64,000 nt of DNA from Scandinavium vulneris_A (GCA_046518185.1 JBKGRZ010000004.1:434001-498000); one strand, 5' to 3'; shown: positions 45,102 to 53,570, numbered from the stretch's first letter. The notes: generated by a model not told the origin, from the sequence alone. Numbers and translations: made by a program.

Positions 45102-47081
45102 ATGAGGCTTAAACTAATTGTCAAAAGTCTTGCGTTGGCAGGACTGCTTTCATCCACTGCAATGACGCCACTGTTTGCGCAGGAATCCCCCAAAGAAGCG
45201 ACCGCTTCAACCAAACAAGCCAACGACGCACTCTATAACCAGCTTCCTTTTTCTGATAACACCGATTTCACCAACGCGCATAAAGGCTTTATTGCCGCTA
45301 TCCCTACCGATGTCATAAAGGGTGAGCAGGGTAATGTGGTCTGGGATCCGCAGAAATATTCCTTTATCAAAGAAGGCGAAAAAGCGCCGGATACCGTCAA
45401 CCCAAGCCTGTGGCGTCAGTCTCAGCTGATCAATATCAGCGGTCTTTTTGAAGTGACCGACGGTGTGTATCAGATTCGTAATCTCGATTTATCCAATATG
45501 ACCATTATTGAGGGTAAAGAGGGGATTACCGTTGTTGATCCGCTGATTTCCGCAGAAACAGCCAAAGTAGGTATGGATTTATACTTCAAGAATCGGGGTA
45601 AAAAACCGGTTGTTGCAGTGATTTATACCCACAGCCACGTGGACCATTACGGCGGCGTGCGTGGGGTTGTTGATGAGGCGGATGTGAAGTCGGGCAAAGT
45701 GAAGATTTATGCTCCGGCAGGCTTTATGGACGAAGCGGTGTCCGAGAACATTATGGCGGGTAACGTCATGAGCCGCCGTGCCAGCTATATGTATGGCAAC
45801 TTGTTGAAACCTGATGCGAAAGGTCAGGTTGGCGCTGGCCTGGGGACCACCACCTCAGCGGGTACAGTGACGTTGATCGCACCGACCAACTACATCACCA
45901 AAACCGGGCAAAAAGAGACCATTGATGGCCTGACCTACGATTTCATGATGGCCCCAGGATCTGAAGCACCGTCTGAAATGCTGTGGTATATCGAAGAGAA
46001 AAAACTCATCGAAGCCGCGGAAGATATCACCCACACGCTGCACAATACCTACTCGCTGCGCGGGGCGAAAATTCGTGATCCACTGGCATGGTCAAAATAC
46101 ATCAATGATGCGATTAACCGCTGGGGTGATAAGGCTGAAATCATCATGGCTCAGCACCACTGGCCAACGTGGGGGAACGAGAACGTCGTTAACCTGATGA
46201 AAGGTCAGCGTGATATGTATCGCTATATCAACGATCAGACCTTACGTCTGGCTAACACCGGCCTGACACGGGATGAAATTGCTGCCAATTTCAAACTTCC
46301 TGACGGCCTGGCTAAGGCCTGGGCAAGCCGTGGCTATTACGGTTCGGTGAGCCACGATGTTAAAGCCACCTATGTGCTTTACCTCGGCTGGTTCGATGGC
46401 AACCCGGCAACCCTCGATGAACTGCCGCCAGAAGAAGCAGCGAAGAAATTCGTCGAGTATATGGGCGGTGCCGATAACATCCTGAAAAAAGCGAAAACCG
46501 ATTACGACCAGGGGAACTACCGTTGGGTCGCGCAGGTGGTGAGTAAAGTCGTCTTCGCCGATCCAAACAACGAAGCGGCCCGTAATCTGGAAGCGGATGC
46601 CCTCGAGCAAATGGGATACCAGGCTGAATCAGGCCCGTGGCGTAACTTCTACCTGGCCGGGGCGCAGGAACTGCGTAATGGCGTACAGAAATTACCGACA
46701 CCTAATACGGCAAGTCCGGATACGGTGAAAGCGATGACACCTGAGATGTTCTTCGATTACCTCGGGGTGCATATCAATGGTGAAAAAGCGGCCAACGCCA
46801 AAGCGGTATTTAATGTCGATCTCGGCAGCGACGGCGGCAAATATAAGCTTGAGCTGGAAAATGGCGTACTGAACCATACTGCGGGTGCCGAAGCGAAAGA
46901 CGCAGATGCGAGCATTACGCTGAACCGCGAAACGCTGAATAAGATCATCCTGAAAGAAGAGACCCTGAAACAGGCTGAAGATAAAGGTGATGTGAAGGTA
47001 ACGGGGAACGGGGCCAAGCTCGACGAAATGTTGGGCTATATGGACAAGTTTGAGTTCTGGTTCAACATCGTTACACCATAA
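45102..47081 (+). CDS. Periplasmic alkyl sulfatase (SdsA1/YjcS family)
   Basis: A metallo-beta-lactamase-fold sulfatase that splits linear primary alkyl sulfates such as SDS into alcohol and sulfate. The 659-residue product has a signal peptide ending at about LFAQ, the zinc motif THSHVDHYGG (H177, H179, D181, H182), a middle dimerisation domain and a C-terminal SCP-2-like domain (about 530-655) proposed to hold the alkyl chain. Its length matches E. coli YjcS. AGGAAGAG lies ahead of the ATG. An outer-membrane protein gene follows after a hairpin. Confidence 0.93.
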   Translation: MRLKLIVKSLALAGLLSSTAMTPLFAQESPKEATASTKQANDALYNQLPFSDNTDFTNAHKGFIAAIPTDVIKGEQGNVVWDPQKYSFIKEGEKAPDTVNPSLWRQSQLINISGLFEVTDGVYQIRNLDLSNMTIIEGKEGITVVDPLISAETAKVGMDLYFKNRGKKPVVAVIYTHSHVDHYGGVRGVVDEADVKSGKVKIYAPAGFMDEAVSENIMAGNVMSRRASYMYGNLLKPDAKGQVGAGLGTTTSAGTVTLIAPTNYITKTGQKETIDGLTYDFMMAPGSEAPSEMLWYIEEKKLIEAAEDITHTLHNTYSLRGAKIRDPLAWSKYINDAINRWGDKAEIIMAQHHWPTWGNENVVNLMKGQRDMYRYINDQTLRLANTGLTRDEIAANFKLPDGLAKAWASRGYYGSVSHDVKATYVLYLGWFDGNPATLDELPPEEAAKKFVEYMGGADNILKKAKTDYDQGNYRWVAQVVSKVVFADPNNEAARNLEADALEQMGYQAESGPWRNFYLAGAQELRNGVQKLPTPNTASPDTVKAMTPEMFFDYLGVHINGEKAANAKAVFNVDLGSDGGKYKLELENGVLNHTAGAEAKDADASITLNRETLNKIILKEETLKQAEDKGDVKVTGNGAKLDEMLGYMDKFEFWFNIVTP

Positions 47082-47087
47082 CGTGTT

Positions 47088-47118
47088 CCCCTGCGGCTTG
47101 CGCGCCGCAGGGGATTTT
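47088..47118 (+). terminator. Hairpin after the alkyl sulfatase gene
   Basis: CCCCTGCGGC pairs perfectly with GCCGCAGGGG around a TTGCGC loop, followed by ATTTTAAT. It lies 7 bases after the sulfatase stop and 15 before the next start. It may terminate part of the transcript so that the downstream gene is made at a lower level. Confidence 0.75.
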
Positions 47119-47132
47119 AATCAGGTGATCCT

Positions 47133-47924
47133 ATGCGTCTTTCCTACTCATTTTTGCCTTCAATTTTATGCCTTGCTTCCAGTTATGCGTTCGCCGCTGA
47201 AGATCATGCTCCCGATGCGGCACAGGCCAACAACCCGCTGGCGAATATGACTGCCTTTAATATGCAGAACTATTACATCGGGGATGTCAGCGGCACAGAC
47301 CAGGATGCGAATCAGTTCTGGTTCCGTTACGCGCAACCTTTTTCGTTAGGTGAGAGCCATTGGCTGTTGCGAGGTTCATTACCGATTAATACCTATCCTG
47401 TGGCACCGACCGGCGGGCATAAAACAGGGTTGGGTGATTTAAATCTGTTTGCTTCATGGCTGATTGATACCGGTAATCCAGCAGTGAGTTTTGGTTTTGG
47501 TCCGCAAATTACGGCGCCGACCGCAACGGAAGATGCGCTGGGAACCGAAAAATGGTCGGCGGGCCTGGTCAACGTGCTCTTTGATGCCAGTTCGCCAAAA
47601 TTCCAGTACGGTTATCTCGCCTCATGGCAGCATAGTTTTGCGGGAGAGGATAATCGCAGTGATGTGAATCTCGGCACATTCCAGCCATTTTTATTCTATC
47701 AATTGGGCGGAGGCACCTATCTGAGAGCCGCGCCAATCTGGGTCTACAACTTCCAGAATGACAGCTACAGCGTGCCTCTGGGTTTAGGGATCGGACAGGT
47801 TATCAAGCAGGATAAAACCGTCTACAACTTCTTTGTCGAACCGCAAGGTTCGGTGGCAGACCACGGCCCAGGCCAGCCGCGCTGGCAGATTTTCTTCGGG
47901 TTAAACCTGCAGTTCCTCGATTAA
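47133..47924 (+). CDS. Outer-membrane channel-like protein
   Basis: A 263-residue protein with a signal peptide (cleavage near SSYAFA, residue 21) and a beta-barrel-like pattern ending in LQFLD. Its make-up (FWFRYAQPFSLGESHWLLRGSLP, GLGDLNLFASWLI, repeated aromatic/glycine strands) is reminiscent of the MetA/phenol-degradation transporter family. It follows the alkyl sulfatase gene by 51 bases. A role in letting alkyl sulfates or alcohols across the outer membrane is an inference from position. Confidence 0.72.
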   Translation: MRLSYSFLPSILCLASSYAFAAEDHAPDAAQANNPLANMTAFNMQNYYIGDVSGTDQDANQFWFRYAQPFSLGESHWLLRGSLPINTYPVAPTGGHKTGLGDLNLFASWLIDTGNPAVSFGFGPQITAPTATEDALGTEKWSAGLVNVLFDASSPKFQYGYLASWQHSFAGEDNRSDVNLGTFQPFLFYQLGGGTYLRAAPIWVYNFQNDSYSVPLGLGIGQVIKQDKTVYNFFVEPQGSVADHGPGQPRWQIFFGLNLQFLD

Positions 47925-48088
47925 TACGGTCGGGGTAAATCCTTTTAATTAAATGCAGTGACCATTAGCCCGGTAATTGTACTCTTCCGTAATTTGCATA
48001 AAATAGAGAGGAAGTCTATTACCGGGCCCGAATGCCGGGTCTGTTTTATTAATTTTGTGGGTTATTATATTCTACGGAAGGATATTTT

Positions 48089-48403
48089 ATGCGTTATACA
48101 CCTTTTTTGATTGTGCCTTTATTGAGTGCCTGTAGTGTTAGTTTTATGAAGTTTGATAACGATCCGCTGGTGCAGGCGACGTATGCCACTGATGCGACAA
48201 AAAGCTCGGTAATGGCTGCGGGAGGTAAACCAGACAGTGAGATGGCTGTGCCTGAAATTAACGGGACATGTATCAACTACACGCTGAAAAAAGACGCAGA
48301 GTCCATGCCATTTTATGTGGCGTTCGATAAGAATGGAAAGCGCAAACACTACGGCTATATCACTTGCCAGCAGGCGAGAACGAAGGGCGTATTCAGTCAG
48401 TAA
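48089..48403 (+). CDS. OsmE-like lipoprotein
   Basis: A 104-residue lipoprotein: LLSAC places the lipidated cysteine at residue 15. The mature part resembles the SmpA/OmlA/OsmE fold, with SVMAAGGKPDSE, NGTCINYTL, FYVAFDKNGKRKHYGYITC and a second cysteine pair. OsmE-type lipoproteins are envelope stress proteins, but this protein is not an obvious orthologue of a named one. GGAAGG precedes the ATG by about 10 bases. A possible long inverted repeat (AGCCCGGTAAT / ATTACCGGGC, about 47967-48027) precedes it. Confidence 0.75.
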   Translation: MRYTPFLIVPLLSACSVSFMKFDNDPLVQATYATDATKSSVMAAGGKPDSEMAVPEINGTCINYTLKKDAESMPFYVAFDKNGKRKHYGYITCQQARTKGVFSQ

Positions 48404-48417
48404 ACCTAGTTAATACC

Positions 48418-48453
48418 CTTCCTCTTCTCACGCTCAACAGCGGGAAGAGGAAG
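48418..48453. terminator. Hairpin between convergent lipoprotein genes
   Basis: CCTTCCTCTTCTC pairs with GGGAAGAGGAAGG around a loop with ACGCTCAACAGC. It lies between the convergent OsmE-like and small lipoprotein genes and can serve both. The T run is poor, so it is a probable rather than certain terminator. Confidence 0.6.
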
Positions 48454-48472
48454 GTGTAAATGGGTTTGACGC

Positions 48473-48634
48473 TTAGTAGCCGGCAGCCTTGTTAGCGGCC
48501 TTTATGCGCTTATTTCTGGCATCTTTTTCTTGCTGGTCTTTTGCCTGCATTATTCCACCCGCAGCATCTATCCAATCATTTGCGGTACAGCCTGATAATC
48601 CCACGCTCAACAGCAGGGCATAGATATACTTCAT
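48473..48634 (-). CDS. Small lipoprotein (53 residues)
   Basis: This short gene encodes a signal sequence MKYIYALLLSVGLSGC, with the lipidated cysteine at residue 16, followed by an acidic then strongly basic tail (AKDQQEKDARNKRIKAANKA). GGAGCGAAA stands directly before the ATG at a good distance. The lipobox and ribosome site make it credible although it is tiny. The function is not known. It is convergent with the OsmE-like lipoprotein gene. Confidence 0.72.
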   Translation of the reverse strand: MKYIYALLLSVGLSGCTANDWIDAAGGIMQAKDQQEKDARNKRIKAANKAAGY

Positions 48635-48741
48635 TTTCGCTCCATCATTTGATTATTGTATAAATAACGTCCGTGTGAAAAACAACGTATTTGACGCCAG
48701 GGCCGCTATTCTAACAAATAATAAAGAGGCGTGGGGCGTGT

Positions 48742-49671
48742 TTATTGCCAGTAAAGCGGTTTGCCGAATACATCAATATAGTAATCGATGACCGTCCGGA
48801 CGTTGAGCGGTGGGTGCCGGGCATTGGGATAGATTGCCGCGATGTTCTGTGGCTCGGTCTTGATAGAGGTTTCCATTGCCGGGAGCAGCTCAACCAGTTC
48901 GCCGCTTTGTAATCGCTCCCCAATAAGCCAGTCAGGGAAAAGCACGATGCCCATCCCACCCAACGCGGCGATCAGCAGCGTTTCCGCATTGTTGGATAAC
49001 ATCAACGGCGAGACGGGGTAGTGGACCCACTCCCCGCCAGGCTGGCGCACTAACCACCGATTCGGCCCGGATGAGCCACGATAGACCAGGCATTTGTGGT
49101 GGTTCAGGTCGTCTGGCTTCTGAGGTGTACCGTTCTTACGCAGATAGTCCGGTGACGCCGCCAAATGATAAAACTGCTGCCCGAACACACGCGCGTGAAA
49201 AGAGGAGTCGGTCAACGCACCGATACGGAAGATAACGTCCGCGGCATCCCGATGCGGATCGATAAAATCATCGGTTAATGTCAGTTCGATGCTGAGCCGG
49301 GGATAACGTTCGGTCAGGCCGGGCAGGGCGGGGGCGACGTGACGCTGCCCGAAAAATACCGGGGCATTGATCCGAATAACCCCGGACGGCTCCTGGGTTC
49401 TGGCATCCAGTTCCCGACGCGCATCTTCAAGATTAGTGGCCATCGCCCGCGCATAGCGGATAAAGAGATGGCCACTTTCGGTGGGGATGACAGCCCGGGT
49501 ATTACGGTAAAACAACTGCTGACCGAGGGCATCCTCTAGCTGATGGATGACGCGTGAAACCTGCGAGGCAGAGATCCCTTCCCGACGTGCCACCCCGGAA
49601 AAATTCTGGGTTTCATACACATCAATAAAGAGCAGTAACGAGCGAATGCTCATGTTTCCGGGGTTATTCAT
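48742..49671 (-). CDS. LysR-family transcriptional regulator
   Basis: A 309-residue LysR regulator. The N-terminal winged helix (about 8-66, with FIDVYETQNFSGVARREGISASQVSRVIHQLE) is followed by the two-lobe effector domain. It resembles the CrgA/AaeR-like group. It is divergent from the two DMT-protein genes with 100 bases between, so it probably controls them. The inducer is not known. A later ATG (49653, MSIRSLLLF) is a possible alternative start. Confidence 0.9.
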   Translation of the reverse strand: MNNPGNMSIRSLLLFIDVYETQNFSGVARREGISASQVSRVIHQLEDALGQQLFYRNTRAVIPTESGHLFIRYARAMATNLEDARRELDARTQEPSGVIRINAPVFFGQRHVAPALPGLTERYPRLSIELTLTDDFIDPHRDAADVIFRIGALTDSSFHARVFGQQFYHLAASPDYLRKNGTPQKPDDLNHHKCLVYRGSSGPNRWLVRQPGGEWVHYPVSPLMLSNNAETLLIAALGGMGIVLFPDWLIGERLQSGELVELLPAMETSIKTEPQNIAAIYPNARHPPLNVRTVIDYYIDVFGKPLYWQ

Positions 49672-49771
49672 TAATGCATATCCTGCACAGGTGTTTCCTG
49701 CATTATGGCATTTTTCTCATCGCTGAACATGGGTAGTCTTCACCATCTGAAGAACCGGAGACTATTTTGCT

Positions 49772-50206
49772 ATGCAAGTATTATTGATTTTACTCGTCAT
49801 TGCCGCAGGGATGGGGCTGTCCGTAGAGGCAGGATTGCTGGGGCCGCTGGGCAGTAAAGTGGGTGACTTATGGGCAACGTTCAGCATTTTCGGCGTTGGG
49901 GCTGCACTGACCTTTCTGCTGATGCTATTTTTCAGCCCACGCAACAGCCCATCGTTCTTTGCACAGCCTTCATGGACATTATTAGGCGGCATCCTGGGCC
50001 CCATTTACGTCATCATTTTAACCGTAGTCACCCCCGCTATTGGCATCGCCATGACAATGATTGGCATCCTTGCAGGTCAGGTATTTAAAAGCCTGGTGAT
50101 TGATCACTACGGCCTGCTAGGGACGGCGCATCGTAAAATCGACAACAAACGCATCATCGCGCTGGTTTTCATCATTGTGGCACTGATTTTGGTTGCACAG
50201 GGGTAA
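49772..50206 (+). CDS. DMT-superfamily YdcZ-type membrane protein 1
   Basis: A 144-residue protein with four to five hydrophobic segments, of the YdcZ (DUF606) group in the drug/metabolite transporter superfamily. SVEAGLLGPLGSKVGDLWATFSIFGVG is the family's N-terminal repeat. It is followed after 9 bases by a similar protein, so the two probably assemble as a pair, as other half-size DMT carriers do. Substrate unknown. Confidence 0.85.
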   Translation: MQVLLILLVIAAGMGLSVEAGLLGPLGSKVGDLWATFSIFGVGAALTFLLMLFFSPRNSPSFFAQPSWTLLGGILGPIYVIILTVVTPAIGIAMTMIGILAGQVFKSLVIDHYGLLGTAHRKIDNKRIIALVFIIVALILVAQG

Positions 50207-50215
50207 GGTAACGAC

Positions 50216-50707
50216 ATGACAATTATTATGATTCTTTTAGCAGTGGCCGGTGGCGCCACCCTGAGTATTCAGGCCGCCATTAATGGGCAGTTGGGCAGTA
50301 AAGTGGGGGTCTTCAAAAGTGCGTTTCTGACGTTTTCCGTCGGAGCGCTGGTGACCGCCTTGCTGATTTTCTTCTTTGAGCCTCAACATGCCCTAAGCCT
50401 GATGGATGTCCCAAAATGGCAACTGCTGGGGGCGATGTTCGGCGTGCCCTACATTGTTGTTATGGTGTTAGCCGTGCAACGTATTGGCACAGCGGTCGCC
50501 ACGGTGGCGGTGATATTCGGTCAGTTAACTATGAGTATGCTCATCGATAACTTTGGCTGGCTGGGCAATGCGTCGATCCCGTTCTCGATCAGCCGTCTCG
50601 GGGCGGTGATCTGCTTAGGGATCGCGCTGTTCTTTATCTACTCCAGCAGCAAAACAACGGTGCCACAGGATAAGAAGGCGCTTGAAAAGAGTGCCGTAAA
50701 CAATTAG
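50216..50707 (+). CDS. DMT-superfamily YdcZ-type membrane protein 2
   Basis: A 163-residue homologue of the preceding protein, with about five hydrophobic segments. The start shows the same repeat (SIQAAINGQLGSKVGVFKSAFLTFSVGA). The C-terminus is a charged tail. The two genes form a likely operon controlled by the divergent LysR gene; a strong bidirectional terminator follows. Confidence 0.85.
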   Translation: MTIIMILLAVAGGATLSIQAAINGQLGSKVGVFKSAFLTFSVGALVTALLIFFFEPQHALSLMDVPKWQLLGAMFGVPYIVVMVLAVQRIGTAVATVAVIFGQLTMSMLIDNFGWLGNASIPFSISRLGAVICLGIALFFIYSSSKTTVPQDKKALEKSAVNN

Positions 50708-50730
50708 GCATTAGTCGATAAGCGCCCATA

Positions 50731-50760
50731 AAAAAATCCACGCGGGAGCGTGGATTTTTT
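50731..50760. terminator. Bidirectional intrinsic terminator
   Basis: A perfect stem (ATCCACGC / GCGTGGAT) is flanked by six A residues before and six T residues after. It ends the DMT operon and could also stop transcripts from the other side. A second 10-bp inverted repeat (CGACGGCAGG / CCTGCCGTCG, 50881-50918) follows in the same gap. Confidence 0.9.
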
Positions 50761-50935
50761 CGTTTTATTGTAAATATCTCTGGAAAAGAAACTATTCACT
50801 TGTAGCTATCTTCCGACAGCCACGAAATAACACAGTACTGTCCAGAATACGTGTGACCTGAACAAATGTGCATCAGCCATCGACGGCAGGTGGGCAGGGA
50901 CACACCAGCCTGCCGTCGTCCGCTTAGCGGATATA

Positions 50936-51634
50936 TTATGAAGAGGATTCTACGTGCTTTTTAATGCGTGGCATGTAGTCAATGATCGCTTGAGTTTGAT
51001 TCTGGGTGAAATACTCCATGTTTCCTAGATCCTTAAACGTGACGCCATCAACTTTTTCCGCGAGTAAAGCCTTGTAGGAATCGACGGAAGGGGGGGTAGC
51101 AGGGTCGGAGTCAAGATGTACAAGACCTTTTAAACACGTTACCACTCGACGTACTTGCCCATGTTCAAGAGATTCTGTGTCGCCAATTTTCTCACAGAGC
51201 TTGATCAGATTGCCTTTAAGATGATTGATATGTTCACTGCTTTTTAAATGATCCTCCATAGCCATGACCTGCATCTTAATGATTTCTGCCGTGACTTGAT
51301 TTGGATTCCCTGGCATGGAGGATGATTTATGTTTCACGCTGGCCTTATTGTTATTCATGCCAGAGGGTGTGATGGTTTTGAGTCGATTATCCAAATATTT
51401 TCTGGAATAAGCTGCATGCTCGCTTAAGTCATAAAGTTTATTCATCTTAGAAAGGTCATAATTCGTTGAACTATTACGTGCCTTCTTTAAATCTTTGGCA
51501 ATAATTGATTCGGCTCTACGACAATACTTATCAGCTTTCTTGAGCTCATTCTTGGCGGAATAAAATTTAGACATATCAAGGTTTGCGTTACTATTGCCGA
51601 AAAAAGCACTAACACGGGTAGTAATCCCAAGCAT
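50936..51634 (-). CDS. Unrecognised protein beside the T3SS locus, candidate effector
   Basis: A 232-residue soluble protein that matches no family I know. The N-terminus is short and polar with Ser, Thr and Asn (MLGITTRVSAFFGNSNANLD), like many type III secretion signals. Residues about 20-90 are rich in Lys, Glu and Ala and probably helical; about 90-110 is Asn/Ser/Lys-rich and likely disordered; the C-terminal half is helical again. There is no signal peptide or membrane segment. The gene is A+T-richer than the region to its left and is the first gene of the T3SS island side. An effector role is an inference; a chaperone or regulator is also possible. Confidence 0.6.
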   Translation of the reverse strand: MLGITTRVSAFFGNSNANLDMSKFYSAKNELKKADKYCRRAESIIAKDLKKARNSSTNYDLSKMNKLYDLSEHAAYSRKYLDNRLKTITPSGMNNNKASVKHKSSSMPGNPNQVTAEIIKMQVMAMEDHLKSSEHINHLKGNLIKLCEKIGDTESLEHGQVRRVVTCLKGLVHLDSDPATPPSVDSYKALLAEKVDGVTFKDLGNMEYFTQNQTQAIIDYMPRIKKHVESSS

Positions 51635-51661
51635 ATTATTTCTTCCATATCAGTTTATTAA

Positions 51662-51847
51662 TTAGTGATTATCATTCATCTGCGCATGAATAACTTTAAA
51701 AAAACGATTTTGGGCATAATTGGGTATACCAAAAATGAGCGCAATTTGGTAGTCATGAACGCGTGGATATTTTAACTTATCAAGCTCAGAATTTAATGGT
51801 CTAAAGTAACAGAGGATATTAACGAATTCTACGAAATCAAACAACAC
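51662..51847 (-). CDS. Small hypothetical ORF or gene remnant
   Basis: A 61-residue frame upstream of the candidate effector on the same strand, starting with a GTG that has no clear ribosome site. It is aromatic-rich (DFVEFVNILCYFRPLNSEL, then IFGIPNYAQNRFFKVIHAQ). No homology is recognised. It may be the tail of a decayed gene, since the frame stays open a few codons before the GTG. Confidence 0.3.
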   Translation of the reverse strand: MLFDFVEFVNILCYFRPLNSELDKLKYPRVHDYQIALIFGIPNYAQNRFFKVIHAQMNDNH

Positions 51848-51900
51848 TCGACGAAATGGCGTTGCTTACAAAAGCGGTGTACATCCATTTGGGGTGAGAC

Positions 51901-51999
51901 ATGAACAAAATGCTGTTACGAAATGAAATTAATAAGCATAATCTCTGCACTCACTACAAGTGGTGCGAGGAAAATGGAATAGAAAAAATCTGGCGATAA
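51901..51999 (+). CDS. Possible 32-residue ORF upstream of the hilA-like gene
   Basis: The ATG at 51901 follows a GGGGTGAG site. It encodes a polar peptide with two cysteines (in LCTHYKWCEENG) and ends in TAAGGAG, whose last bases form the ribosome site of the 12-codon ORF at 52008. The order suggests translational coupling. There is no homology to judge by, so coding status is uncertain. Confidence 0.35.
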   Translation: MNKMLLRNEINKHNLCTHYKWCEENGIEKIWR

Positions 52000-52007
52000 G
52001 GAGTGAC

Positions 52008-52046
52008 ATGGCTGAATACGTATGTGTTCAGCCTTTTTATCAGTGA
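52008..52046 (+). CDS. Possible 12-residue leader peptide
   Basis: ATG at 52008 stands five bases after an AAGGAG site and encodes MAEYVCVQPFYQ before a TGA. The frame overlaps the terminator hairpin (52010-52038) completely. Such placement is typical of leader peptides that control read-through into the next gene, here the hilA-like regulator 35 bases downstream. Control by attenuation is an inference. Confidence 0.4.
   Translation: MAEYVCVQPFYQ
52010..52038 (+). terminator. Terminator/attenuator before the hilA-like gene
   Basis: GGCTGAA pairs perfectly with TTCAGCC around a 10-base loop and is followed by five T residues. It lies 44 bases before the hilA-like start. It could end an upstream short transcript or act as an attenuator for the regulator gene. 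Confidence 0.7.
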
Positions 52047-52081
52047 AACCCTGAATTGCCAGATACAAAAGGAGGTCATAA

Positions 52082-53551
52082 ATGTTCGATAATGAATGGG
52101 GAAAGCAATTTCTCGCTGAGTACTACTTTGGCGACTACTGTCTCAAATTTAACGAGGTTTTGTTAAAAAATGGTCGTGTAATACCTATTCCACCAAAAGA
52201 GTTGCACATTCTGAGTCTTCTTGTTGCCAATGCGGGTCGCCTTCTGAGCAAAGAGTTTTTAATCAAGACGGTATGGAACGGCGGGATCGTGAGCGATGAA
52301 TCGTTGACCCGATGCATCTACTCCTTAAGGAAAATTTTAGAAAAGAATGGTGATTCTTGCTATATAGAAACGATTTATGGCAAAGGTTATGCATTCGCAT
52401 CAGAGATATCTCTGAAACCCTCTGTTAAACATAATCCGCAAGAGATGTTGGCGGTTTTTCCCTGTGAGACGTTTTCTGAGTTGGCATTTATTGATGTCTA
52501 CGAGATGTTTTCTGAGAGTCTGCCTCGGGATGTCAATATTTACCCCTATGCGTTATTGAGCAAATGCCGGAGTCCCATGGATTTTGAGAAGTTTATCAAG
52601 CATCACAACCCAAAATATGTTGTCTATTACACGCTAACCGATGTTGATCATAATGAAAAAATCGTTAACTTTAGCATCCAAAACCGAATGGAGGTTGAGC
52701 AGGTAGTCTGGCTGACGCTTGACATTTCGCAGCTGAAAGAACACAACTATACTTATTTCAAGCATCGCATGCAGCGCTATTTTAACCATAAATTCTCCAA
52801 TGATGCTGGTCATCAGGCATTTGAACAGCCAGGTTTTCCAGAAGAAACACATTTGCATCACTCTTTAGTGAATTATCTGATCGATGATTACAGCCACTCC
52901 AGCCTCACCACTACGGTCAATGTATTGCTAAAAAATGCAAACTTCATGAATCACAACGTTGATGGAATCATAAAGCTTGCTGAGTGCTATCTGGGCTTCA
53001 TTTTGTCAGGGGATAGCAATGTTTATAAACTGATCTATAAAGTCAAAAAGATCGTTGATGGTCTGCTGCTGGTCGAGCCCTTAAACGCCAGGGCGCTGGC
53101 TCTGATGGGGGTGGTTAAAAGCATCGATAAAGAGGGCGAGCATTCACATCATTGTTTCTCTCAGGCCAATTATTTAGCGCCGCATGACGATTTCGTGATC
53201 TACTATTATGCGTTGCATTTTTTTATCCAGGGTCAATATGGGCTTTTTCTTGATGAAGTACAGAAGCTTAGCCAGTCATCTGCTTTTAAAGGCCGCGTTC
53301 AGTTTCTGAAACATAAGATTCAGGCCCAGCAGTTCGGAGGCGATGGTTATTCGGAAAAAAGGCTGCGCCAAATTACGGCTGATGAAATGACCTTGGATGA
53401 TGTTTCTGATGAAACCCATCATGTTTATGCTAAAGATAAACGTAATACTCTCCGGGGTGGGCATAAACAATTGCTCAATGCCCGGTTGAATGAACTTAAA
53501 GAAATATCTTATCACCCCCTTAGAATACGCAATAGTATTGACTGGATGTAA
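52082..53551 (+). CDS. hilA: HilA-like transcriptional activator
   Basis: A 489-residue regulator resembling Salmonella HilA and E. coli YgeH, which switch on SPI-1-type genes. The N-terminal OmpR/PhoB-type winged helix (about 15-108) includes PPKELHILSLLVANAGRLLS, the recognition region SDESLTRCIYSLRKIL and the ETIYGKGYAF wing. The rest (about 270-440) has TPR-like helical repeats as in HilA. It is shorter than HilA (553). GGAGG lies 7 bases before the ATG. iagB follows after 19 bases, the Salmonella order reversed in context, as invF comes next here. Confidence 0.85.
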   Translation: MFDNEWGKQFLAEYYFGDYCLKFNEVLLKNGRVIPIPPKELHILSLLVANAGRLLSKEFLIKTVWNGGIVSDESLTRCIYSLRKILEKNGDSCYIETIYGKGYAFASEISLKPSVKHNPQEMLAVFPCETFSELAFIDVYEMFSESLPRDVNIYPYALLSKCRSPMDFEKFIKHHNPKYVVYYTLTDVDHNEKIVNFSIQNRMEVEQVVWLTLDISQLKEHNYTYFKHRMQRYFNHKFSNDAGHQAFEQPGFPEETHLHHSLVNYLIDDYSHSSLTTTVNVLLKNANFMNHNVDGIIKLAECYLGFILSGDSNVYKLIYKVKKIVDGLLLVEPLNARALALMGVVKSIDKEGEHSHHCFSQANYLAPHDDFVIYYYALHFFIQGQYGLFLDEVQKLSQSSAFKGRVQFLKHKIQAQQFGGDGYSEKRLRQITADEMTLDDVSDETHHVYAKDKRNTLRGGHKQLLNARLNELKEISYHPLRIRNSIDWM

Positions 53552-53570
53552 AGAGAGAGTTAGCAAAGAG

